A stretch of DNA of 64,000 nt from Candidatus Binatia bacterium (GTDB lineage Bacteria > Desulfobacterota > Binatia > UBA1149 > JAJCZL01), in NCBI GenBank assembly GCA_028278325.1, contig JANQEO010000213.1, forward strand, positions 62,001-126,000, written 5' to 3'. Positions 1 to 8,786 of the stretch are shown here, piece after piece. Position 1 is the first letter of the stretch. Every line of letters begins with the position of its first letter. The position numbers and the translations under genes are program-made. The notes under the pieces are model-generated. The model did no database searches. It saw only the letters and a list, made by a program, of their open reading frames with translations, and was not told the origin of the DNA.

Positions 1-170
1 TTGTCGGGGGTGTTCACCGCGAACAGCCTCGAGCCGTCAGGACTCAGCGCCAGAGGGCGAACGTGGCCCGATTCGAAGTTCACGAACGACGGCTGGGCGG
101 CCGCAGGCCGGGCAAAGACCAGTGCCAGAATCGTGATGACGGCAAGGGTGGGCAGGGTGGCTCGACGCAT
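1..170 (-). CDS. Secreted beta-propeller (YVTN-type) protein, N-terminal fragment
   Basis: Only the first 56 codons lie in the window; the gene runs off the left edge. The start ATG at 170 is preceded by a strong Shine-Dalgarno GGAGGA. The N-terminus is a classic Sec signal peptide: MRR, a hydrophobic core (LPTLAVITILALVFA) and an AAA cleavage region near residue 24. The mature part begins with a stretch reading HVRPLALSPDGSRLFAVNT, the typical strand pattern of YVTN/WD-like beta-propeller blades. Probable role: exported surface or periplasmic propeller; the substrate cannot be told. A perfect -10 box on this strand lies about 70 bases upstream (241-246). Confidence 0.65.
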   Translation of the reverse strand, partial: MRRATLPTLAVITILALVFARPAAAQPSFVNFESGHVRPLALSPDGSRLFAVNTPD

Positions 171-478
171 CAAATGAATCCTCCGAGAAGACAGTTCGCA
201 GGCGGACGTAACCGCCCGCGCCCCCACTGGGCAGTACCTTATTATAAGTACTCTTACTTGTGGACGATTGTAAAGGACCAAAAGGCGTCTGCGGTGCCCT
301 TGCACCCCCGGATGCGCCGACTTCCGAGGGCGCACGGTTAGATCCCTCCGGTCGAGCGCCGGCACCGGGACGATGTGCAGTGGCCGGCCACGGCTCTACC
401 CGGTCGTGTGCAATACTGGCCGCGGCCGACTAAACTGGAGCGTCGCGGCCCGGGCGGCCGCGGGTGAGGGAGGAGATC
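171..478. promoter_or_regulatory. Divergent intergenic region with a TATAAT box
   Basis: 308 bases between divergent genes. It is visibly less GC-rich around 235-290. A perfect TATAAT -10 hexamer lies on the minus strand at 241-246, reading toward the beta-propeller gene, with no good -35 at 17 bases. Next to it is a small inverted repeat, AAGTA-CTCT-TACTT, at 246-259, which could be an operator. The only open frame here (63-341, plus) overlaps the opposite signal-peptide gene and has no coding character, so I call no gene. Confidence 0.35.
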
Positions 479-1915
479 ATGGCTCAGACAGCTCAACTAA
501 GACATTTCGACGTCATCGAGAATCGCGCCCAGCAAGTATTCACGGCGCAGCGAGAGGCCTATCAGCGTCATCCGTATCCGAGTCTCGAAGAGAGGAAGGC
601 GCGGCTCGACAAGATCGAACGCATCCTGATCGACAACAGCGATGCGATTGCCGATGCCATCAACAAGGACTTCGGTTGCCGCGCGACCATGGAGTCCAAG
701 CTGGTCGAGATCTTCTCCTGCCTCGACGGTATCCGGAGCACCCGCAAGAAGATCAAGAAGTGGATGAAGCCTCAGCGCCGCCACACCTCCATGCTCTTTG
801 CCACGGGTTCCAACCGGGTAATTCCTCAGCCCAAGGGCGTGGTCGGGATAGTGTCGCCTTGGAACTACCCCTTGTTCCTTACCATCAGCCCTCTGACCAG
901 CGTGTTGGCGGCGGGCAACCGGGCGATGATCAAGATGGCCAGCAACTCGAGCAACCTTTGCGCGTTACTGGCGGAGAAGTTTGCTGAGGTCTTTGCGGAG
1001 GATGAGGTGGCGATTCTGCCCGGCGTGAAAGCCGGCGACTTTTCGACCTTGCCCTTCGATCACATGATCTTCACCGGTTCGGCCGATGCGGGGCGCACCG
1101 TGATGCGCTCGGCGGCCGAGAACCTCACACCGGTAACCCTGGAGCTGGGTGGAAAGTCGCCCACCATCATCGGCGAAGACTACGACATCGAAACGGCAGC
1201 CGGCAGGATCATGTATGCGAAGTTCCTCAACGCCGGCCAGACCTGCCTGGCACCGGACTATCTCTTCGTGCCGGAGGCCAAGAAGGACGAGTTCGTAGCT
1301 GCCGCCAAGCGGATAATTCCGGAGCGCTACCCGGACACGAACGACAGCAGCTATACCTCTGTGATCGACGAGAAGTCCTATCGCCGGTTGAGAGCTACAC
1401 TGGATGATGCGGAGGCGAAGGGCGCGGAGCTGGTGTCGCTGGTCCCCGGCACTTCCTACAACGACGTCATGCGGAAGATCCCGCCGCACCTGGTGCTGGC
1501 GCCGACGGAAGAGATGACCATCCTCCAGGAGGAGATCTTCGGGCCTCTGTTTCCAGTGATGACCTATCGCAACATCGATGAAGTACTCGACTTCATCAAC
1601 AAGCGCGATAGGCCGCTCGGGCTCTACCTGTTCACGAACGACAAGGCGCTTGAGCACAAGGTCTTGTACAGCACGATCTCCGGCGGGGTGACGATCAACA
1701 ACTGCATCATGCACATTGCCCAGCACGACCTGCCTTTCGGCGGGATCGGTCCGAGCGGCATGGGGCAGTATCACGGATACGAGGGCTTCCTCGAGTTCTC
1801 GAAAATGAAGCCGGTCTTCACGAACCCGAAGGTCTCCGCGCTCGACATGTACAACCCTCCGTACACGAGCAAGCACGAGAGGCTATTCAAGATGCTGGTG
1901 AAGTTCGCCCGGTAG
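479..1915 (+). CDS. Aldehyde dehydrogenase, coniferyl-aldehyde/fatty-aldehyde (ALDH3-like) type
   Basis: NAD(P)-dependent oxidation of aldehydes to acids; 478 residues. I chose ATG 479 rather than GTG 464 because a Shine-Dalgarno GGGAGGAG sits at 468-474, inside the longer version. Visible ALDH signatures: SPWNYP at 126-131 (cofactor site), FTGS near 198-201, the general base Glu222 in LELGGKSP, and the catalytic Cys256 in GQTCLAPDY. The C-terminus (GGIGPSGMGQYHGYEGFLEFS) is characteristic of the class-3/coniferyl aldehyde dehydrogenase branch, which often handles lignin-derived or long-chain aldehydes. The exact substrate is an inference. It stands alone, with the subtilase starting 17 bases downstream. 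Confidence 0.88.
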   Translation: MAQTAQLRHFDVIENRAQQVFTAQREAYQRHPYPSLEERKARLDKIERILIDNSDAIADAINKDFGCRATMESKLVEIFSCLDGIRSTRKKIKKWMKPQRRHTSMLFATGSNRVIPQPKGVVGIVSPWNYPLFLTISPLTSVLAAGNRAMIKMASNSSNLCALLAEKFAEVFAEDEVAILPGVKAGDFSTLPFDHMIFTGSADAGRTVMRSAAENLTPVTLELGGKSPTIIGEDYDIETAAGRIMYAKFLNAGQTCLAPDYLFVPEAKKDEFVAAAKRIIPERYPDTNDSSYTSVIDEKSYRRLRATLDDAEAKGAELVSLVPGTSYNDVMRKIPPHLVLAPTEEMTILQEEIFGPLFPVMTYRNIDEVLDFINKRDRPLGLYLFTNDKALEHKVLYSTISGGVTINNCIMHIAQHDLPFGGIGPSGMGQYHGYEGFLEFSKMKPVFTNPKVSALDMYNPPYTSKHERLFKMLVKFAR

Positions 1916-1932
1916 ACAGCCGGACGAGGCTC

Positions 1933-4900
1933 GTGGCTGTCGCCCCCCGATTCCGGGCCGTTCTGGGCTGCTTGCTCCTGGCTTCATTCGTGCCCGTCAC
2001 GATTGCCGGCGCCCAGCCCCCTGTGGGTGCGATGGCCGAAACGGCGGATCCCGCTGCCGCGCCGGGCCGGATCATCGTCAAGTATGCGCCCGGGTCGGCC
2101 GGGTCTCCTTCGCGGCAACTCTCCCGCGGCCTCGGCATGCAGGCGGTCACGGGCACGCCCTCCCTCGACTCCATCCACGAGAGGCTGGGTGTAAAGGGTG
2201 CGCGACGGCTGTTCGGGGCTGATGCCGGATCAAAGGAAGAAGACCGCCGCACCCAATGGCAGGGGCGCGTCGCAGCAACACGACAACTCTTCGATCAGCG
2301 GACCGCTCGAGCACCCTTTGCGGCTCAGGTGCCCGACCTCTCCAACGTCTACGTCGTGGAGTTCGACGAGGGCGTCGATGTAGAAGACGCCGCTGCCAGT
2401 TACGCCGCCGATCCCTCGGTACTGTGGGCGGAGCCCGACTACCGGGTAAGCACCACTCTTGTCCCCAACGACCCTTTCTATGGAACTTCGGATAGTTGGG
2501 GGCAGGGCCATCTAGATCTCTACGGTGTGCATGTCTCCCAAGCTGCGTCGGCGTGGGATGTCTCTACCGGGCAGGGCGTAGTTATCGCGATCGTCGATAC
2601 CGGCGTGGATAGAGGTCACCCGGACCTAGCGGCCAACATGTGGGCCAACCCCGGCGAGATAGCGAGCAACGGCGTGGATGATGATGGCAACGGCTTCATC
2701 GACGACGTTTACGGGTGGGATTTCACCGACAACGACAACAATCCTGATGACCGTCATGGCCACGGCACCCACGTTGCCGGCACCGCCGCGGCCGCCGGAA
2801 ATAACAGCACGGGCGTCGTCGGCATGGCCTACGGCGCCCAGATAATGAACGTCAAAGGACTCGACCACACTGGTAGCGGGTTCACGTCGGACCTGGCTGA
2901 AGCGATCGTGTACGCCGCGGAGAACGGCGCCGACGTCATAAACAACAGCTGGGGCGGCCCGTTCATTACCCAAGTCGTAATCGATGCGGTGGAGACGGCG
3001 CGTGCTCTGGGTTCGGTAGTGGTGGCAGCCGCCGGCAACGATTCGAAATCGGCTGACGATGACGAGCCGAGCGGCATCGACGGCGTGATAACGGTTGCGG
3101 CGACGACGTTCGATGGTTCGCTGGCATGGTTTACGAACTTCGGTGAAACGGTCAATGTTGCTGCCCCGGGTCTCGACATCCTGTCGCTACGGGGTGACCA
3201 CTCGGCCAACGTCGGCGGCACGCCCGTGGCCGGCGATTATCTGGTTCTGAGCGGCACCAGCATGGCATCGCCCCATGTGGCCGGCTTGGCTGCTCTATTG
3301 CTCGAGGCCGATCCGTCGTTGACTGTGGACGAGGTCGCTTGGCACCTGGAACTCAACGCCGATCAGCCCGAGTATCCCGGCTATGAAGGCGAACCCTTCA
3401 ATCCGTTCTATGGTTGGGGCCGGATCAACGCCGCCAACGTGTTCAACGCCCCGCCGGTGACCACCAGGGTGTCCGGAAGTATACACAAGGTGCATGCTTT
3501 CGAGGATAGCCTGATCCCGACCATCGGCGCCCTCGACGTGGAGTTCACTACTGCTGCGCCGGTTCCTTGGACGGCCACCACCTCGACGGGACTGGGCGCC
3601 GCGCCCGCCAGCGGCAGCGGACCGGCTGAGATCGGATTGTCCATGGACACCACTGGGCTGAGCATCGGCGATCACCCCGCAGTGCTGACCATCAATGCGC
3701 CGTCTGCGGTCGATGGCGGAACATCCAAAACCTCGAGCGTGTATGTCCACCGCGACGAGCGTACGAGATCGCCCGTGATTGTCGATGACATTGCATCCCC
3801 GAAGTCGGGGAGCTTGGCGATGGCGACGAATTCGACCGGCACGTTGATTGCCTGGGCTGAATCCGGCGGGGTTTCCGATCCGCGAAGCATCTCGGCCGTG
3901 CTCGTGGACAATGCCGGCAACGTGACGGCCCCGTTCGAGGTATTCTTTGCCGGTGAGAACAAGGGAGCCCCCTACGTAGCCAGCGACGGCAACGGTTACC
4001 TCGTGGTTTGGAACGAGATAGACGGCTATCTCGACATCAACGAAACCAAGGACCAGGACAACGACTTTGTGTATGCCGTCAGGGTCGGGCCCGACGGGAC
4101 CCTGGTCGACGACGTGCCCATCGAGGTAGGCCGACAGCGGGATCGCGACAGCCGCTGGTTCCGCCCCGTCGGGGTGTCGTTCGTCGACGGCGTGTATGTG
4201 ATCATGTACGCGGACACCAATATCGCGTCGAGTCCGGACAGGACCCGCATCTACATACGACGCTTACAGCCGGAGGGCACCTTTACCGACAAGGCACGAC
4301 GCATCTGGAACGGTTTCTCGATCGGCGAGGCGATCGCCTGCTTGCCGGGTGGAAGCTGCCTGTTGAGTTGGAGCGGCTTCGGCGGCGTGCGCCCTAGCGG
4401 AATCTTCAACTGGTCCCTGTATACGTTGAAGATCGTCGGCGACGAGCGCGCTCATGAGGATCTCCGTCAACAGGTCGAGCTCGTGCACGATGTACGGCAA
4501 CTCATTCCGAGCGCCGACGGTTCGGGTTACATGGCCGTCGGTGGCCGGATCGCCGTATGCGGAGAGGGGGAAGACGAAGAGTTCTGTAGACGCGACGCTT
4601 TGGCGATGCGTCTCGACGAGGACGGTAACCCGCTGGATGCCGACGCGATCGTGTTGAATCAAAACTCGCCGTTCGAGTTGAGCACCTACCGGAGCGGCGG
4701 CGGTGGTGCGGCCGACGGTGACGGCTGGCTTGCAGCATACGTCCATGGAGCCGTGGTAGGGGAACAGTGGAGGAACAACGTCTTCGTTTCGCGTATCGAT
4801 GCTAACGGAGATGTCGTCGACGGCGAAGACGAGGGGCTGCTGGCCCTCTCGGCCGCGGCTACGAGCATGGGGCCCCCGTTGGTTTCCAAGGACGCGAAGC

Positions 4901-5550
4901 ACAGCGTCGTAGCGTGGATGGATTCCGAAACGTCTCCGGCTATCGAAGGAGGGCGAGTGAACGTCGTGACCATGCTGCCGACTGCGTTGCCGTCGCAGTA
5001 TGTTCAGGTTGATCTGGGAAGTGTCGGTGCGGTGAACTTGTCTGAGGGCCAGACCGTCAAGATGGCGGTCGGGGCCCCGGGACTCGATCCCGCCACGACC
5101 ACGTTCGCGGCGACCGGACTCCCCGAAGGTGCTTTCCTGGAAGCGGCGACGGGCTTGTTCACCTGGCGACCTAACGGATCGCAGTCGGGGACCTACGAAG
5201 TCGAGCTGTCCGCCGACGACGGCGCTTCGAGTGTCGCCGAGACCGTAGATTTCGATGTCGCCGAGGCGACGCTGACCGTGGGAGGAACGGCAACCTACCA
5301 AGGTAGCGGCCTGCCTGCCGCCGGCATGGCCTTTCGTTTGAAGGGCAAGGGGGCGCCCTTCAAGCGCATGACCGCCTTCAGTGACGCCCAAGGCCGTTTC
5401 CGCTTCGAAGGCGTCACGCCCGGCGGGCGCTACAAGATCAAGCTCGACAAGCCCAGTAAGAAGCGTTTCCGCTCCGATCCCCGCAGCATCAAGCTGGACC
5501 TCGGCCCCGTCGATAACGTCGCGCCGGGGTTTCTCGTCACCGCCAAGTAA
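1933..5550 (+). CDS. Secreted subtilisin-like (S8) serine protease with long C-terminal region
   Basis: 1205 residues from a GTG start. Signal peptide at about 1-27; an inhibitor-like propeptide at about 45-170 ending in AEPDYRVS; catalytic S8 domain at about 175-505. The triad is intact: Asp222 in IVDTGVDRGHPDL, His277 in HGHGTHVAG, Ser443 in GTSMASPHVAG. A Ca-binding-like loop GVDDDGNGFIDD sits at 247-258. The remaining 700 residues hold a beta-sandwich/propeller-like middle (DGNGYLVVWNE-type blades), an Ig/cadherin-like He-PIG segment near 1020-1110 (ATGLFTWRP), and a carboxypeptidase-regulatory-like beta domain at the end (SDAQGRFRFEGVTPGG). Probably an extracellular or cell-surface degradative protease. 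There is no recognisable sorting tail. Confidence 0.9.
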   Translation: MAVAPRFRAVLGCLLLASFVPVTIAGAQPPVGAMAETADPAAAPGRIIVKYAPGSAGSPSRQLSRGLGMQAVTGTPSLDSIHERLGVKGARRLFGADAGSKEEDRRTQWQGRVAATRQLFDQRTARAPFAAQVPDLSNVYVVEFDEGVDVEDAAASYAADPSVLWAEPDYRVSTTLVPNDPFYGTSDSWGQGHLDLYGVHVSQAASAWDVSTGQGVVIAIVDTGVDRGHPDLAANMWANPGEIASNGVDDDGNGFIDDVYGWDFTDNDNNPDDRHGHGTHVAGTAAAAGNNSTGVVGMAYGAQIMNVKGLDHTGSGFTSDLAEAIVYAAENGADVINNSWGGPFITQVVIDAVETARALGSVVVAAAGNDSKSADDDEPSGIDGVITVAATTFDGSLAWFTNFGETVNVAAPGLDILSLRGDHSANVGGTPVAGDYLVLSGTSMASPHVAGLAALLLEADPSLTVDEVAWHLELNADQPEYPGYEGEPFNPFYGWGRINAANVFNAPPVTTRVSGSIHKVHAFEDSLIPTIGALDVEFTTAAPVPWTATTSTGLGAAPASGSGPAEIGLSMDTTGLSIGDHPAVLTINAPSAVDGGTSKTSSVYVHRDERTRSPVIVDDIASPKSGSLAMATNSTGTLIAWAESGGVSDPRSISAVLVDNAGNVTAPFEVFFAGENKGAPYVASDGNGYLVVWNEIDGYLDINETKDQDNDFVYAVRVGPDGTLVDDVPIEVGRQRDRDSRWFRPVGVSFVDGVYVIMYADTNIASSPDRTRIYIRRLQPEGTFTDKARRIWNGFSIGEAIACLPGGSCLLSWSGFGGVRPSGIFNWSLYTLKIVGDERAHEDLRQQVELVHDVRQLIPSADGSGYMAVGGRIAVCGEGEDEEFCRRDALAMRLDEDGNPLDADAIVLNQNSPFELSTYRSGGGGAADGDGWLAAYVHGAVVGEQWRNNVFVSRIDANGDVVDGEDEGLLALSAAATSMGPPLVSKDAKHSVVAWMDSETSPAIEGGRVNVVTMLPTALPSQYVQVDLGSVGAVNLSEGQTVKMAVGAPGLDPATTTFAATGLPEGAFLEAATGLFTWRPNGSQSGTYEVELSADDGASSVAETVDFDVAEATLTVGGTATYQGSGLPAAGMAFRLKGKGAPFKRMTAFSDAQGRFRFEGVTPGGRYKIKLDKPSKKRFRSDPRSIKLDLGPVDNVAPGFLVTAK

Positions 5551-5555
5551 CTAGC

Positions 5556-5580
5556 CTCGGGCGACGCCCGGGTTCCCTTT
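5556..5580 (+). terminator. Candidate terminator hairpin after the subtilase
   Basis: Directly after the subtilase stop, CTCGGGC and GCCCGGG (one G-T wobble) can pair around a GAC loop at 5556-5572, followed by TTCCCTTT. The T tract is interrupted, so intrinsic termination is only probable. Confidence 0.35.
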
Positions 5581-5610
5581 CCCGTCTGATCCGGGGTATC
5601 CTCCGCCCCG

Positions 5611-6045
5611 ATGCACCTGCCTTACTTCATGCGCCGGGTGAATCGGGTCTTTACGAACCCGGTTCTGGGAACGATCGCATGGATCGTTCCTCCGTTGGCA
5701 ACCGTGCATCACAAGGGGCGCAAGAGCGGTAAGCGCTACAGCACGCCGGTGGTCGCCTTTCGAACAAAGAAGGGCTTCGTCGTACCGATGACTTATGGGC
5801 GCGACGTGGACTGGGGGCGCAATATCGTCGCTGCAGGTGGTTGTGAGCTCGTGCAGTTCGGTAATAGCCACTCGCTCGGCAATCCCCGCGTGGTCAGCAC
5901 GAAACAAGCCTACCGCCAACTTCCGCCCTTGATCCGTCCGGCTTTGAGAGCAGCGAACCTGCCCGGCTACGTCTTGCTCGACCTCGTGTCTGAAGCGGCC
6001 GGCGCTTCCACGAAGAAGCGCGGCACCAAAGCCCGCAAGGGCTAG
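5611..6045 (+). CDS. DUF385-type nitroreductase-fold protein (deazaflavin-dependent oxidoreductase family)
   Basis: 144 residues, compact split-beta-barrel protein. The pattern HHKGRKSGKRYSTPVVAF at about 34-51, then a strand-rich core (YGRDVDWGRNIVAAGGCELVQFG), is typical of the F420H2- or flavin-dependent DUF385 (Ddn-like) family. Family members reduce nitro compounds or quinones; the substrate here is unknown. The position fits a standalone gene after the protease. The start codon is ATG without a strong Shine-Dalgarno. No F420 biosynthesis genes lie in the window, so the cofactor is uncertain. Confidence 0.75.
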   Translation: MHLPYFMRRVNRVFTNPVLGTIAWIVPPLATVHHKGRKSGKRYSTPVVAFRTKKGFVVPMTYGRDVDWGRNIVAAGGCELVQFGNSHSLGNPRVVSTKQAYRQLPPLIRPALRAANLPGYVLLDLVSEAAGASTKKRGTKARKG

Positions 6046-6054
6046 CGGCGAAGT

Positions 6055-6711
6055 TCAGCCGGTCAGCAAGCCGAGCGCACGCTTGTGCTGCTCGCCCTTG
6101 ATCGCCTGCATGGTCGCACGATTCTTACCCGTATGGGGCGCGACACATGCAACCGCTTTGGCCAACACCTCGTTCTCTTCAGCAGCCTCGTCGACTATGC
6201 CCATGCGAACCGCGTCACCGGCGGCCACCCTTGCACCGGTGAGCGTCGTTTCTCGTAGCGTAGCGCCCGATAGCCTCGAGGTAATCAGCGCGTTCATCCC
6301 CGGAGTAAAAGGAATGTCTATGTCTATCTCCGGAAGACAGAAGTAGCCGCGGTCGTTTCGCATGACTCGATAGTCGTGGGCCAGGGCCAACATGGCTCCC
6401 GCGGCGAAAGCGTGGCCGTTGATCGCGGCTGCCGTGAGCATCGGAAGCCCCAGAACTCGCGCGAAGATTCCCTCGACCTCCCGAACGAAGCCATGGGCGT
6501 CGCCTTGCTGGCCGATCCACGCCAAGTCGAGCCCGTTCGAGTAGAACTTGCCCTCTCCTGTCGTGACCAGGGCAGCGGGGCCCCCACTGGCCTCGACCTC
6601 ATCCAAAGCCGCATTCACGGCAGAGACGAAATCTCCATTGAACCGGTTCTCGCCGGCGCACATCTGCAGGACGAACACGTCACCCTCGCGTTTCAGATCA
6701 ACGATACTCAT
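6055..6711 (-). CDS. Enoyl-CoA hydratase/isomerase, delta3-delta2-enoyl-CoA isomerase-like
   Basis: 218 residues, short for a crotonase, matching the ECI branch. I chose ATG 6711 (MSIVDLKREGD) because crotonase homology begins there; the frame extends 16 residues further without homology. The oxyanion-hole segments are visible: FYSNGLDL for the first and NGHAFAAGAMLALAHDYRV for the second. The motif PEIDIDIPFTPGMNALI resembles plant/peroxisomal isomerases that shift double bonds during unsaturated fatty acid oxidation. It is read in the same direction as the hydrolase/hydratase/Mo-enzyme block upstream, 124 bases from it. Confidence 0.83.
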   Translation of the reverse strand: MSIVDLKREGDVFVLQMCAGENRFNGDFVSAVNAALDEVEASGGPAALVTTGEGKFYSNGLDLAWIGQQGDAHGFVREVEGIFARVLGLPMLTAAAINGHAFAAGAMLALAHDYRVMRNDRGYFCLPEIDIDIPFTPGMNALITSRLSGATLRETTLTGARVAAGDAVRMGIVDEAAEENEVLAKAVACVAPHTGKNRATMQAIKGEQHKRALGLLTG

Positions 6712-6835
6712 GGTGCAGCTATATACCTGGAGGCCCGGACTGTATCGAGCACAGAACACGGCGCCTGGACGGCAACAGGTGTGCAGTCAACCTGAATGGT
6801 AGGGCCTGACGTCTACGGGTGCGGGGTGCTTCGGC

Positions 6836-8764
6836 TCAATCGCGCTCGCGCATGGGTATGTCGATGAAGGACGCTAGTGTGCGGTTGCGCGCGATAGTAA
6901 TGGTCGGCGTGCCGGTGTTCGGGATTCGTACGAAGGTGCCGGCGTCATGTCCGGCGATAAGGACCCGTACCCTGTGCCCCTTGCGAATGAGGACCGAGGT
7001 AGGGTGCAGGCCGAAGCTGAGTTCGGCCGCGTCTCCCGGCACGAGCGGCTCGGCGTCCTCGCGCCTGAACGTGTGATGGGGAACCTGAAGCTCATAGGGG
7101 GAGGGGGAGGAACTGATCTTGCGATGGAGAGCGCGAAGCTGTCCTTCGGTTACATAGGTAACGCGCCCGGTGGGATCGATATCCTCCAAGTAGGCGTAGA
7201 AGGCCCCGTCGGTATCGGTCGAAGTGACGTGAAGGGTGACCACGGGATACCCGGTGATCTCTACGTCACGCTCGAATGCGGGGGACGTGTACGCGAGCGT
7301 ATGTCGTTCGGCGCCGGCGCGATTCGGATACACCACGGTCTCGTTGTCGAAGACAGCCATCTCCCACCAGCGGTTCGACGCTCCGGTGCTCGCCTCGAAG
7401 TCTACCGTGAATTGGTCGGCCTCGGTTTCGGTCGAAGGGGCGTCTCGAGTAAGAGTTCGCTCCCTGCCGAGATACCAGCGCTGCATCTGCACGCCTACCG
7501 GCGGCCATACCGACGTCTTGTGCCAGCGCTCTTCTCCCATGGTGTAGTAGAAGAGAACCTTCTGGTTGGCCACGTCATCGTCGGCATCTTTGAGGTGAGC
7601 GTCGAAAAACCGCAGCATCTCTTCGTACTGGCCGGGCAAGCCGGGGCACGGCGTCGCGTCGGGTGATTGATAGGGGCTTGCGTGGAATCGTCCACCGTGT
7701 TCCCAAGTGCCGATTGCCGCACGCATCGCGTTGTCGAAGGTCAGAAAGCGCCGGATCACGGCATCGGCCGTGCCCGCGTCCATCCAACTGCCCCAGCCGA
7801 AGCTCACGGTATGAGATCCGGAGATCTCGTTCGTGTAGCGAGCTACCGCGGTATCATCGACGGTGATCTCCTTTCCCGGCGCGGAGTCGTCACGAAAAGT
7901 CAGCTCTCTACCTACGCGGTAGGCGTGGCCGTTGGTCGCGTGATCGGCGATCGCACTACGCAGCAGTCTGCGTCCTTTGTCGCCGTCCACGGGCTTCACG
8001 CCCTTCATCAGTAATCTGCCGATGGTGCCGAACTCCCGTGGAACGATGTTGTGGTCGAGGTTATGATCAAAGTTTCCCCATGCCTCGATGAAGCGTTGGT
8101 GAAAGATCCCTCCCGGCAGCGCGATGTCCTGATAGCCGTCGGGGTGGTTGAACATCGGTATTACGGCACGGACTGCCGGATGCCGTGGAACGGCCATCAG
8201 CTCCGCCGTGGTTCCGAGATAGGAAACGCCGTATCCGCCGATTCGACCGTTGGACCACGGCTGTGAAACGATCCACTCCGCGAGGTCGTGGACGTCGTGC
8301 GTAGACTCGTCAGGCCAGGGGTGAGGCCAGTGGCCGTAGGATGCGCCCGTGCCGCGCACGTCCACTGTGACCAACGCGTAACCCTGGCCCGTGAAGAACG
8401 GTATGAAGTCCTTCACATAGGGGTTGAGCCGACTGGGCTCCAAGAGCCATTTGAAAGGCGCGCGCAGCTCCGGCGACCGCCAGTAGCGTGTCTGGGCGAC
8501 GATGGCAGGGAGCCGTGCTTCGGGTTCGAGGTTTCTGGGCAGAAGGATGTCGGCAGCGAGCTGCACACCATCGCGCATGGGTACGTGCACTGAACGCGTG
8601 ACCCAGCCGCGGTAGCGGGCCGGTGGGGAGCCGGGGCTCCCGAAGATCTGCCGCTCGTTGGTATCGATTGGATGCCCCCTAAGACCTTGCAGCGACACCC
8701 GTGTATTTGCTGACTGCCGCGCATATGCAAGCAGACGAGTAGGGCCTTGCCCCCGGCCCCCCAA
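6836..8764 (-). CDS. CocE/NonD-family alpha/beta hydrolase
   Basis: Up to 642 residues; the true start may lie inside the first 50 residues, as homology starts around WVTRSVHVPMRDGVQLAAD. The alpha/beta-hydrolase part has YALVTVDVRGTGAS and the nucleophile elbow GGYGVSYLG (Ser). The last 200 residues form the jelly-roll X-Pro dipeptidyl-peptidase C-terminal domain (GYPVVTLHVTSTDTDGAFYAYLEDIDPTGRV). The family hydrolyses esters and amides, including cocaine esterase, glutaryl-7-ACA acylase and antibiotic ester hydrolases. There is no signal peptide, so it is probably cytoplasmic. It starts 22 bases after the hydratase gene and likely belongs to the MarR-headed operon. Confidence 0.87.
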   Translation of the reverse strand: MGGRGQGPTRLLAYARQSANTRVSLQGLRGHPIDTNERQIFGSPGSPPARYRGWVTRSVHVPMRDGVQLAADILLPRNLEPEARLPAIVAQTRYWRSPELRAPFKWLLEPSRLNPYVKDFIPFFTGQGYALVTVDVRGTGASYGHWPHPWPDESTHDVHDLAEWIVSQPWSNGRIGGYGVSYLGTTAELMAVPRHPAVRAVIPMFNHPDGYQDIALPGGIFHQRFIEAWGNFDHNLDHNIVPREFGTIGRLLMKGVKPVDGDKGRRLLRSAIADHATNGHAYRVGRELTFRDDSAPGKEITVDDTAVARYTNEISGSHTVSFGWGSWMDAGTADAVIRRFLTFDNAMRAAIGTWEHGGRFHASPYQSPDATPCPGLPGQYEEMLRFFDAHLKDADDDVANQKVLFYYTMGEERWHKTSVWPPVGVQMQRWYLGRERTLTRDAPSTETEADQFTVDFEASTGASNRWWEMAVFDNETVVYPNRAGAERHTLAYTSPAFERDVEITGYPVVTLHVTSTDTDGAFYAYLEDIDPTGRVTYVTEGQLRALHRKISSSPSPYELQVPHHTFRREDAEPLVPGDAAELSFGLHPTSVLIRKGHRVRVLIAGHDAGTFVRIPNTGTPTITIARNRTLASFIDIPMRERD

Positions 8765-8786
8765 CGGCTAAGGGTGTTTTATAGGC

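Noticed and set aside
63-341. 92-codon plus-strand frame in the left intergenic region
   Set aside because: Overlaps the opposite-strand signal-peptide gene and its promoter; composition is not coding-like.
4264-5391. 375-codon minus-strand frame opposite the subtilase
   Set aside because: No family pattern; the plus-strand protease reading is continuous and conserved.
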